In this document: positions 1 to 10,151 of the stretch, one piece after another
Layout of the letters: the number at the start of each line of letters is the position of its first letter
Numbering within the stretch: position 1 is the stretch's first letter
DNA from: Allomyces macrogynus ATCC 38327
Taxonomy: Eukaryota > Blastocladiomycota > Blastocladiomycetes > Blastocladiales > Blastocladiaceae
Direction of reading: 5' to 3'
NCBI GenBank assembly: GCA_000151295.1
Contig: GG745334.1
Location: 1,809,035 to 1,820,332 of the forward strand
Length of the DNA: 11,298 nucleotides
Made by a program: the position numbers and the translations under genes
The notes under the pieces: model-generated
Told to the model about the DNA's origin: nothing
The model's database searches: none
The model's input: only the letters and a program-made list of their open reading frames with translations

Positions 1-2267
1 ATCGCATCGAGCTCGTTGATCTCGCCATCGGCAGCGTCAGCGGGCGGACGTGCGTCTTGCGGCAGGAGCGCGTCGGGTGACCTCGCGCCACCACTGCTGC
101 TGCTGACAGCAACGTCCCGTTTCCGGTCGCCTGATGACAGGCACCGACCAGTCCATCCGTTCGGCATCGACTGATGCGTTGGTCGGCGGGAACACAAACA
201 CCAGGCTCGGGTCCATGGCCTTGACGGCGAGCACGACATCGACGGTCCGTTCCACAAATCTGCGCGCGCGGTCCGCCCCGAGTCCCGGGATCCGGTGCAC
301 GGCAAACAGCCGAATCAGGTCGGTCGCCGTCTGCGTCATATCGTCGCGCAAAATCGCGAGGAACGGCGCGCGGGTCGCCGACCCGGGTTCCGCAAGCGTG
401 TGCAGTGCCGAATACAATTCGCCCGGCAGGATACTGGTCGCGGCGGTTTGCGCGTAGGACGGGTGGTGCGTGAAGATGAACCGATTGAAGGCCGGCACCT
501 TGGACTCGACGAGGAACCGCGAGCGGACAAAGTGCGCGAAGAGGAGGTCGGCGAGTTGGAAGAGCAGCGCGGCCTTGTGTGCGACGAGTGGCGGTGGGCA
601 TTCGCCCGTCAGGTACAGGCTGGCGCGCGAGATCGGGCGCGATTGCAGTGCTGGGGCGGTGCCATCGGCAGCCGCGGCGGTTGGGTGGAGCATGGGGGAG
701 AGCAAAAAGGCTTGGCCCGTTAGGGCTTGCAAGATGGTCAGGTGCGTCTGGTCGGTCGGGGAGAGCCGCTGCAGGTGCGCATCGACGAGGTGGAAAACCC
801 ACGTCTGGTATTCGGTCCAGACATCGACCAGGTCGGGCACGTTGAAGCTGGGAATCGACTCGGGTCGTGATGAATCTGTTCAGAGAATGGTTAGTCAGGT
901 CAGACACGTTTGGCAAGCGACGGCAAATCGCAGACGCACCAGGTGCAGGCACAATATCGGCGGCAACAATCACAGACTCGCCCAATCGATGCTGCGAGAC
1001 GGTGAGTTCCGTGGTCGAGGTGGTAGACGGCGAGAGCGGGCGTGACGACATGGCCATGGGCGCAAACGGCATCAGGGCCGGTGCCGCGCGCATCGAATGG
1101 TGAGAATTCTTGGTATGGTGATGAACTGGGTGCTTTTTTCGTCGGCGATAAATGAGAAACGCGGCAGCCGCGGTAATGACGAGGATCGACGACTACAAAC
1201 GGACAAACACGAGGGTCAGGTGAGATCCGCTTGACGAATTGCGAGAAAACGCATACCAGCGAGCCCGCAATGATACTGGCTGTTGCCGACCCTCCCGACG
1301 AGGCCACCTCGTCTTTCGTTCCAGCAGTGTTGCTGGGTCCCGCAGCGGCCGTCGGAACCAAGGCCGGGACCCACTTGGACGGTTCGGCCGTTGTGGTCGG
1401 CAGCCCCGTCAGCGTGAGCGGGCACAAGCGCAGACCCGTTGGCGTTGCCGATGTGCTGGTCAATCCTGCGCTGGCCGCCGAGAGCCCCGCCGCATCGGTC
1501 GGTTGCTCGCAAACCCACTGCTGGCCGAGCCCCCAGCACCCAAACACGGTTGCGTCGGTGGCCACGACGACGGGTGTCGTGGGCGTCGGGAGCGTCGAGG
1601 TCGAAGAGGACAAGGACGTGAACGTGGACGAGGAACTGCTGGTATCCGACGGCCGCTCCGTGGGCGGCACGAGCGTCGCGGACTGGGCCAAATCATCGAC
1701 AACTCGTCGTGGTGCGCCGGCAACGATCGCGGTCGAGGTGCCGTTGATACTGGTCGATGGCAGCGTCGTGTTGGCGGTGCTGGGCGGATCGCCGAGCAGC
1801 CGCTGCCCAGCGAGCGGGCACTTGTCAGAGACAGGGCACGCCTGGTTGGCGACCGACCCGTCGGTGCAAAAGAAGAGGCGTGCGTCAAACTGCGGGAACT
1901 GGAGGCAGCCGGCGACGACCTTGTTCTGCCACGAGGCCATGACGGCGGCCGTCAGATTGGCCTGGACAGCCGTGAACGGCGTGGTCGGGCGGCCCTGGCC
2001 CGTGTAGAGGAAGCTGGCCCATTCGAGCGTCAGGTCGCCGAGCCGGCGCAGCGGGTACTGGTGGCAGGCGCGGATGTTGGAGTTGGTCACATCGACGAGC
2101 GTGCGTGTTGGCGACGGCGTCGTGGCGGACGACGTGGTGGTCGTTGCTGTTCCAGTGCCGCTTGTCGAGGTCGGGCGCGTGGTGCCATCGGTGTTCCTGG
2201 TCGAGCTGGACGTGACGGACGGCGAGGGCGTGGAGGTCGATGGGACCGGCGGGCCGGGCGAGGCCAT
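1..2267 (-). CDS. Unrecognised type I-like single-pass membrane protein, Ser/Thr-rich with Cys-containing ectodomain; 3' end partial or uncertain
   Basis: I do not recognise the family. Exons read 2267-1257, 1192-940 and from 875 downward, with GT-AG introns 1256-1193 and 939-876 (both 64 nt). Residues 1-57 are Ser/Thr/Pro-rich. Residues 60-290 contain eight Cys (68, 121, 134, 144, 150, 244, 253, 282), N-glycosylation sequons at N104, N166 and N175, and a second Ser/Thr-rich stretch at about 207-231. This suggests an extracellular region. Residues 332-352 form a transmembrane helix followed by RRRKK; intron 1 cuts the helix after L337. The cytoplasmic part (about 353-680) is mostly helical with no motif I know. 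ATG 2267 sits in a strong CCACCATGG context behind a CA-rich leader, but no signal peptide follows. The frame ends at TGA 39-37 with an Arg-rich, shadow-like tail, so the true 3' end probably differs: a third intron 144-21, or a base error. The gene probably runs off the window. Confidence 0.75.
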
Positions 2268-2429
2268 GGTGGAGAGTGGAGTCGCGGAGACGCCGGCTCC
2301 TTTGCTGGCGCGCGTGGTCCAGGGTGCAGCAAGTTGCGAGGCGCGGGGTGCCGTTGATCAGCGGCGGGCAAGGATTTCAAAGTTGTTGGCGGCTGCGAAG
2401 TGGAATGACCGTGCTGGAAGTGGTTGAGC

Positions 2430-2447
2430 TTGGTTGGTTGGTTGGTT
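2430..2447. repeat. TTGG tetranucleotide repeat, about 4.5 copies
   Basis: Four full TTGG units plus TT are seen on the plus strand. On the minus strand this reads as a CCAA run inside the presumed 5' leader of the membrane-protein gene that starts at 2267. Confidence 0.8.
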
Positions 2448-2526
2448 CTGGTGCGCTGGTTGGGCGGTGGGCGCAGCGTGGGGCCCACTGCCCCGTGGCG
2501 CCGCGAGTGGCGGCATGGCGCACCAA

Positions 2527-2549
2527 CGGCCAGGCAGCTTCCCTGGCCG
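2527..2549. repeat. Short inverted repeat (8-bp arms, 7-nt loop)
   Basis: Arms CGGCCAGG (2527-2534) and CCTGGCCG (2542-2549) are perfectly complementary around the 7-nt spacer 2535-2541. They could form a GC-rich hairpin in either strand's transcript or serve as a dyad protein site. Chance occurrence in GC-rich DNA is possible. Confidence 0.45.
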
Positions 2550-2966
2550 CTGACATGGCGCATCTGGGCGCAGCAACAGCACTCCGAGTCTTGCAATTAC
2601 CGCTGTCACGCGCAGATCACGCCAGCGCGTCCCCCACCGAACACACGCGTCTCCCACCGCCGACGCCTTCTGCGCCAGCATTAGCAGCGCGCACACGAGG
2701 TGGACTTTGAGCACGGGAACGAACTCATACTGCCAGAACAGTCTTGCTCGTGCCGCCTGCAGCCCCTCCTGCTCACCTGCTCCGCTCGCGCACCCGCCGA
2801 CCCCTCGTCAGCAGCACGAGAGCCATTGCGCCCTTGTTCCCGCCCACCACCTCCGCGTTGACCAGTTTGCAGCTCCTTGTTGCATCGTACACTGCTGAGC
2901 CGCCAACCCGACCCCCTGCTCGGCCGCCAAGCCGTCACGCCAGCTATATTTGCAGCCATTCCCACA

Positions 2967-5541
2967 ATGCTCGTGGCCAGCCGCTCAACTGCCCGTCCTC
3001 CCGACGCGCCACACATCCCGCTGCAGCATCATGGCGATGGAGGCACCAGAGACACGCACCATGACGGCCATGACCGCAATAAGGACGACAGCGACTTTTC
3101 GGCCGTGCTCAGCGTTTACGACGGCGCCAGCCACCTCGTCGATGCGCTACCGCTCTCGCACGTCGAGCCCTTTACTCTCGACACGCTCGACGCCCTCATC
3201 GAGCAGCGCGAGGCCCTCGGCAAGCGCCTGCTCCTCGCTCGTGTCGCCACGCTCGTCGACCTGGACGCAGCCACGGTCGAGCACGGCGTGCGCTACTTTT
3301 TCTATGACGCGCACTGTCTGTTTCGCCGTCCTCGATCGATGTGCATCGCTCGCCCTCGCTGACGATGAGATTCGCATCTCGGCGATGAGATAGGTCTCAA
3401 CAAGATCCTGTTCCGCTGCTTCGGCCGCGACCAAGACTACCTGTTCCGCCTCTACGCGCTCAACCCCATGACCAACACCGACATTGTCGGCGACGTCGAC
3501 TACTTTATCGTCGAGCGCGAACCGATCTCCGTGGTCCTACCCGCTGCCCGTCCAGCTGTGCACGGCACTGCTCCACCCAAAGCGCCGCCTGCGCTTCCGG
3601 ACCTGGACGCGATCGTGACCCCGTCGGGCGTGCTCACCTTGACCGACGATGCACGCGCGACTCTCTCCGACATTGCCGCTGTCTCGGCCGCGCGCCGCCC
3701 ATCAGTCATGTCGACGACCAGCGAGACAGGGTGCCTGATCCAGCATCGTGCCGCTCTTGACGACGAGTCGGACGATTCGCTGCTGCCGCCGCCGCGACCC
3801 ACGAGCCCCACGGCGCACCCTCTGCCGCTCTCGCGCACGGCCTCAGCGCGCAGCACCGTTGCGGTACCCGCGCTTCCGGGGGCGCCATTGTCGGGGACCG
3901 AGTCCACCGTGACGCGCCAGTTTGCCGCGCTCATGGAACGCAGTCTGGGCGCGAACGTGGCCGGGATCAAGATTGCCGAGTTGGTTGGGCCGAACCTTGA
4001 CCGCGTGCTCGCGCGGTCGGCGTACCACCTCCATTCGGCGAGCGGCGTGGCCGCGCCGAGCGGCAAGACCGGCAGCGGCGTGATGGTGCATGTCAGCACC
4101 AAGTCGAGCGACTCGATCTTGGCCAAAACGATGCCGGCGGCGCGCGGGTACGGCCGGGACTTTGGTTGCACGAGAATCTGGCGCGCGTGTTCCTGACTCG
4201 TCTGTCCCTTTGTGTAGCGCACAAGCGCGCTCGTCGCAACTCGATCTGTCGCCCCCAACAAATAGTCCCAATCACCGGTCGATTCCACGCAGCGTCGACG
4301 ACATTGCCAAACGGACGACCCTGAATCGCCCGACGCGCACCGTCAGCGACCGTGCGCCCGCCGCACCTCGTCATCCACGACCTGACGCCTCACCCACATC
4401 CGCCGTACGATCCGATTGCCATCTCGATACCCCACCGCTACCCTTGGACCGACCAATCTCGGCCTTGGCCGTGACCACGACCCCGCTCCACCTGCGCGCG
4501 TCGATCACGCAGCTCAGGACGTCGTCCGGTGGCGACGAAAGAGCGAGCGGGTGGAAATTGAAGTTGCGCGCCAAGGCCGCGCAGGGGCCGCCGAGACCGA
4601 CGACGTCAGCAGATACGATTGCGGCGCAGTTCAAGAGTGCCGGCGCCGACGCAGCGGTGCGCGGGTCTCGGGCGAGCGTCGCAGCGACAGGCGCACCGGC
4701 CGCTGACCCGGGATCGAAACGGCCAAGCTCGCCCCGCACCGCGAATTCGGGGTCTTCCTCACCCGGCGATTCCGCGCCGACGGTCCAACCGCGCATTATT
4801 TCCGGCGTGCGAGGCCTGACGCGTCCTGGCCTGCGATCGATCCCGCGCGCACGAAGCAACAGCACCGACTCGCTCCCTCCCACCCCCACGGGCCCGACCT
4901 ACCGCGCCGTCTACATTGGGTCCGACGACGACTACCTGGCGCTCGGCCACATCCGGCACCTTTTCGCGGCCAATGCCGTGAGCGCCGACGACATGCGGCT
5001 GTTCGCCATCCCGCCGGAAGTTTTGCTTGAAGAAGGGATCTTGCTCCCAGACCTGGTCAACGACCCGGACCTCCTGGCCATGACCAGTGGCGCGACGCTT
5101 GATGCGAGTTCGTTGCCGCTGTCGCCGCGGTACGGAACCCCGGCGCAGTCGGCGTTTTTCGCGCAGCAGTGGGACCGGTTTCGTGGACCGACGGGGCGGC
5201 GACGACGAACGATCGGTGCAGTCGCGGCGCTCGGGTTGTGCGCGCTCGCGTTGCAGGTGATTGTGGATCCGCATGCGCCGTTGGTCACGCTGGTCGCGGT
5301 CGCGGCGGCGCTGATTGGGGTGGTTGCGCTGATTGCGGTGCTCGAGCGCGCTGCGTGCGTGGGTCGTGGAGTGGTGGAGAATGAGGAGGTGCCCCGCGCG
5401 AGTGCGCTGCCGGGGCCTGACATGTTGACAGGGCCGGTCGTGGGCGAGGATATGGTGGCGTGGGACGCAGGGTCGGAGGAAAGTGTAACGAGCGGGGCAT
5501 CGCGGCCGCCGCTGGGCCAGGGGGTCGCAGGGTCGGGGTGA
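2967..5541 (+). CDS. Unrecognised 808-aa protein with two C-terminal transmembrane helices
   Basis: I do not recognise the family. Exons are 2967-3315, 3394-4147 and 4218-5541. The introns (78 and 70 nt) have GT-AG ends and CTGAC branch-site candidates, and the total of 2427 coding bases is divisible by three. ATG 2967 is the only in-frame ATG in exon 1, though the frame stays open upstream. Residues 30-160 look like a compact folded domain. The exon 1-2 junction (C117) gives a hydrophobic run containing DAHCLNKILFRCFG and then NPMTNTDIVGDVDYFIVE. Residues 170-590 are low-complexity, rich in Pro, Ser, Thr and Arg, and probably disordered. A second ordered stretch (about 595-660) has the pattern SDDDYL and later RLFAIPPEVLLEEG. 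Helices at about 700-717 and 723-743 are separated by a five-residue turn, suggesting a hairpin anchor with both long termini on the same side. There is no signal peptide. It is transcribed away from the neighbouring membrane-protein gene. Confidence 0.8.
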
Positions 5542-5777
5542 GATAGCCAATGAAGTTAACCTTAGATAGCAATGATTGAGGGCCGTTCTCGCGAGCAGGG
5601 CGCTGGCCGTCGCAACGACACCCACAGCGTGCCGCCACTGTGGCTTGTTGAGCGAGGCGTCATGCCGCGGCCCTTTGATCAGTGGCGCACACACCTGCCT
5701 CAACCATCACACCAGTGTGTCACTGCTGTCACTTGGACAGCGATTGTCCCGTACCTGGAGCTGGACCGACAGCTTGC
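5542..5777. promoter_or_regulatory. Intergenic spacer: 3' end of the two-helix protein gene and 5' region of TPX2
   Basis: This 236-base stretch has no supported gene. It starts AT-richer than its surroundings (about 5545-5575), as expected for a 3' untranslated region. No canonical AATAAA is seen. A direct repeat TGTCAC (5718-5723 and 5727-5732) lies about 50 bases before the TPX2 ATG. Promoter role is by position only. Confidence 0.35.
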
Positions 5778-8772
5778 ATGACCGAAATCCACGACCACGA
5801 CGACGACAGCACGGCGTCACCACCATCGGCACGGATCTGGGCCCGCACTGGCCGCACTCTGCAGAGACTGCCTGCCCGAGCACAGCAGCCGACCAAGATG
5901 ACGGCTCCGGGCGCCGGTCCGTCGTCAGCGACCACGACTGAGGCGGCCGCAACACCGTCCAAGCGTCGTCGCAACTCGCGCCGCGGCAGTATCGCCAAGG
6001 CTGGATCGTCCTCTGTGCCCTCTGTTGCCACCGGTTCGACGAACGGCAGCGCAAGCGACAACTCTGCAGCCAAGGTGACGGCCACCAGTGCAGCAGCTCC
6101 AGCTCCAGCTGCACCAGCTCCTGGCCTGCCGTTTGGTCTCTGGGATTACGAGTCGGAGACGTACCGGCCGACCAAGACGCCGGTCGCGCGGCGATTCGCT
6201 GCCTCTGGCGCCGGTGCCAGCGTCCCATCAACGCCCGCTGTGCCGACTGACCCGGAATACGAGTACGCGGCGCCCAAATACCTTGATTTCCGCGCCGAGA
6301 AATCCGCCGTGGGCCGGCGCACGATCCCGGAGACGCCGTCGGTGGCCAAGTACTTTGGTGCGATCATTCGATTTGCAGACCTGCTCGATGTGAACACTGA
6401 CCACGTCCACGCTCTCTATTTCCAGCGAACCACGCCAACTCGCCCGCGTTCTCGTCGATCAATGCCGAAGACTATGACAATGAGGATCTCGGCGACTTGC
6501 TCATGGACGGTGACAGCGACGACGACGAGGACCGGCACCTTGCCGATATCCCGATCAACAAGGACCTAACGGCCACGGTCATGCGTAAGCAGTGGACGGC
6601 CGCGGCGGCTGCAAGGTCTGCACAGCCCGCGACGCCGCTTGCAAGGCAAACCGCTGCGGCGGCATCGGCGGCAGCGGCTCTTGTGGCACCCGTTCCGCAC
6701 CAGGACACGCCGCGGCCTGGCGCGCCTGCACGGCACCAGGACACGCCGCGTCCAGGCGCGTTGACGGCACGGCGCAGGTACGTTGATTGACGGCTCGAGC
6801 GGCGTTACGAACTTGGAGCTGACTTGCCGCGGTGCATGTAGGAGTAAGTCCTCGGCACGGCGCAAATCCTTCATTTTCATGTTCCCGACCGACTCGCCGA
6901 CCGCTGCGGAACCGACGAGTGCCGTCTCCACACCAAGCAGGTCGGGCCCTCGGTCGACCGCCGCTCCGGTACCAGCGGGCGAGACAAGCACGACGCCCAC
7001 GGGCCCCGCACCATCGAAGCCCGTCCAGCCCGACGACGCGACGGCCCGTTTGTCGATGGCCTCACACGTATCGTCGCAGTGGGAGGACACGGATCCGCCA
7101 GCACCGGCATCGACGCACCAGTTCACGCTTATGCGCGCGACCGCGTCGACCGAGCACTTGGTGTTTTTGCCGAGCCGGGCCGATATGGCGCGGTTGACCA
7201 AGACAAAGCAGTTGCAAAAACTGCTGACACACAAGTCGCCGCTGCGGTTGGTTGCGTCGCCGGCGATCAAAAAGCGCAAGCAGGTACACACTGACTCTTT
7301 TCTCTGTCGTGGGATTGTTGGCCCGGTCAACTCATCGCAGGCCGTTTCCATAGAACACGCTTCGTGGGATCACGTACATGAAGCCGTTCCGGCTCACGGC
7401 CATGAACCCGACGGCCGCGTCGGCCGCTCGTGCGCTGCCGGTTTCGACTGTGTCCGGGTCACTCGCGGCCAAGGTGCAGAGGCTGTTACGCACGCCCGAC
7501 AAGAGCAAGCGCGCGGTCAATAACCGCGTGCGCGCATTGCAGGCCAAGCGCACGGTCCCGCAGTCGCCGCGACTCCTGACCAAGCTGATCAGCCAGCAGC
7601 GCGCGCACGGGCCTAAACCCATGACGACCGAGGAGCGCGAGCTCGCGGAGCTGCAGCAAGTCAAGCCGTTCAAGGCGCAGCCGCTGAACGACAAAGTATG
7701 CTTCAATGCGTCTCGCGTTCCTCGACGTGGTCGATTTCTGACTCGGCTCGCCTACTTGTAGATTTTGAAAGCCGACCGCCCGCTCGGCGTCCCGCCGCCC
7801 AAGCTGCTGCCTACGACCCAGCCGCACTCACCGGCGATCACCAAACCCAAACCGAAGCCGGCCCCGCCGTCGCCGCCGAGACCCGTCATCAAAGCGCACC
7901 CGGTGCCCGACTTTATCCACAAGCCGGCACCCTTGCCCACACGCGCACCAAAACGCAAGACGCAGCCGGAACCGTTCACCCTCCCCGGCGAATCGATCAC
8001 CGAGCGCAAGCAGCGCGACTTCGCCGACCGCGTGCGGCGCGAACAAGAGGCCGCCGAGCGGCTCCGGCTCTTCCAGGCGCAGCCGCTCCCGTACGACGAC
8101 GAGCCGGCGCCACTCCCGCCCAAGGTGGAGCGCGCGCCGACCGAGCCGAAACCGTTCCACTTGGTCACCGAAGATCGCGCGCTGCTGAAACCACCGCCGC
8201 CACCTAGCGACCCGGTCCCGGACCCGTTCACCGCGCAGCCGATCCCGGAAGCCGTCTATGACCCGTTTGTCGTGCGGCCGTCGACCAAGCCGTTGACCGA
8301 CCCGGAGACGCCCGTATTGTATACGGAGGACCGCGCCGAGGACCGGCGCGCGTTTGATCTCGATATGGAGGCGCGCCGTGTGCGCGAGGAGGAGGAGCGG
8401 AAGAGAATGGCCGAGGAGGAGGAGCGGCGCGTCGAGGCGCAGATCAAGCGTCTGCGCAAGCAGCTCGTGCACAAGGCCAAGCCGGTCATGGTCGGGAAGC
8501 CGATTGTCATCAAGCATTCTACGAAACCGGTGACCAAGCCGTATAGCCCGATGATTGGCGAGAAGCGCAAGCGCGCGATGCTGGCCGCGGCGAATGGCGG
8601 TGAGGGTGGGGGAGGGAGTGCCGCGGCGTCGTTGGTCAGGAAGAAGCTCAAGGCCGCGGCGGATAAGGCGAGGAACGAAGCGGCGACGGACAAAGCGGCT
8701 GAGGCCAAGGACGCGTCGTCGGGGTCGTCGGGGTCGTCGGGGTCGTCGCCGGTGGCGTTGAACGGGCAGTGA
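5778..8772 (+). CDS. TPX2: TPX2, spindle assembly factor and Aurora A activator homologue
   Basis: Five exons, 5778-6357, 6426-6777, 6842-7283, 7354-7695 and 7762-8772, join in frame to 908 aa. In animals TPX2 binds and activates Aurora A, nucleates spindle microtubules and is released from importin by Ran-GTP. Residues 161-171 (Y-E-Y-A-A-P-K-Y-L-D-F) match the N-terminal Aurora-binding signature, and Y192-F193 could fill the second anchor. A basic patch KRRRNSRRGS lies upstream. The exon 4-5 junction restores the central signature KPFKAQPLNDK-ILKA. Further PF-x-A-x-P-type repeats follow, then an acidic/basic coiled coil (about 759-808). The C-terminal TPX2 domain begins at about 808 with VHKAKP and includes KPIVIK and later KPYSPMI. 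ATG 5778 has a weak context; in-frame ATG 5898 (residue 41), with A at -3, is an alternative that keeps all motifs. The tail is Gly/Ser repeats. Length is a little above the vertebrate protein. Confidence 0.93.
6698..6769 (+). repeat. Tandem duplication of a 36-nt unit within TPX2 exon 2
   Basis: Two adjacent 36-nt copies (6698-6733 and 6734-6769) each encode a 12-residue unit starting HQDTPRPGA (residues 285-296 and 297-308). They sit in an Ala/Pro-rich linker and differ at only a few bases, pointing to a recent in-frame duplication. Confidence 0.8.
8716..8748 (+). repeat. 9-nt tandem repeat encoding Ser-Ser-Gly near the TPX2 C terminus
   Basis: The unit TCGTCGGGG is repeated about 3.7 times and encodes SSG repeats in the tail after the TPX2 domain. 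It is likely a slippage-prone, disordered extension. Confidence 0.85.
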
Positions 8773-9724
<952 letters not shown>

Positions 9725-10151
9725 GTGCCGGGTGAAGGTCTGCAGGGGCGTGGAGAAGAAGTAAATAGCTCATCGTCGTGCACACGCCCAAACCGCAGTT
9801 GCGGCGATCGCGATTCCGAGGGAACAGAGCGCCAGCCAGAAAGGGCGTGCAATACCTCGTCGAAAGTGACGGCGGCGTGGCATGCCGTGTGCGGGAGTGA
9901 GTCCCACTCGCGCTCCTCCCTTGTCCCGTCGCTGTTTCCTTGTGGCCAACGATTGGTATTTCATCAACAAAGTCGGCTCGGCTTCCAGCTGCTCCAACGC
10001 TCGCTACTCCCCGCAAACCCCGCGCCTGTCGTCGACCTCCTTGCCCGAATCCGTGGTCGCTCCTGTTCAGCCTCCCGACGCTTACCAGCGGACTTCCAGC
10101 ATCGCCAACCCAACTTCGACCCTCGCCAACCCAAACCAACGCCAATTCAAG
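9725..10151 (+). promoter_or_regulatory. DHFR-RAD51 intergenic region
   Basis: I see no gene in these 427 bases. Soon after the DHFR stop there is an AT-rich GTAAATAG (about 9761-9768) that may belong to the 3' processing region. An inverted CCAAT (ATTGG, 9952-9956) lies about 195 bases before the RAD51 ATG. The last 50 bases are CA-rich with a direct repeat (10102-10134), typical of a 5' leader. No ACGCGT is present here, unlike the DHFR upstream region. Confidence 0.4.
10102..10134 (+). repeat. Direct repeat in the RAD51 leader
   Basis: TCGCCAACCCAA occurs twice (10102-10113 and 10123-10134), 21 bases apart start to start, ending 17 bases before the RAD51 ATG. It is probably part of a CA-rich untranslated leader. 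Confidence 0.7.

Larger units (their letters stand above)
2268..2966. promoter_or_regulatory. Divergent intergenic region between the two unrecognised membrane-protein genes
   Basis: No gene that I can support lies in these 699 bases. It must hold the 5' leaders and promoters of the minus-strand gene (ATG 2267) and the plus-strand gene (ATG 2967). The side next to 2267, read on the minus strand, is a CA-rich leader resembling those in front of DHFR and RAD51. Visible elements are a TTGG tetranucleotide run (2430-2447), an inverted repeat (2527-2549), one ACGCGT at 2645-2650, and an AT-rich CTATATTTG at about 2943-2951. The last is only about 20 bases before the plus-strand ATG, so it is not obviously a TATA box. 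Promoter function is inferred from position only. Confidence 0.5.

Noticed and set aside
37..840. Separate gene starting at 840 on the minus strand
   Set aside because: Its apparent start is GTG, and the sequence joins in phase to the upstream membrane-protein exon through a 64-nt intron with a GTGCGT donor, CTGAC/CTAAC branch and CAG acceptor.
470..2357. Long plus-strand open frames at 470-1045, 1231-2007 and 1239-2357
   Set aside because: They lie opposite the spliced minus-strand membrane-protein gene, are Arg/Gly-rich, and have no splice or motif support. They are typical antisense shadows in GC-rich DNA.
2240..3016. Open frames on both strands in the divergent spacer (2240-2710 plus, 2087-2596, 2358-2714 and 2681-3016 minus)
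   Set aside because: Composition is Arg/Pro/His-rich without domains, and several start only with GTG. The signal-peptide-like string at 2714-2658 could not be linked to the downstream gene by a convincing splice.
3500..5703. Minus-strand frames at 3500-4288 and 4759-5703
   Set aside because: Antisense to the 808-aa gene, whose exons join in frame with consensus introns. The reverse frames show only Arg-rich filler.
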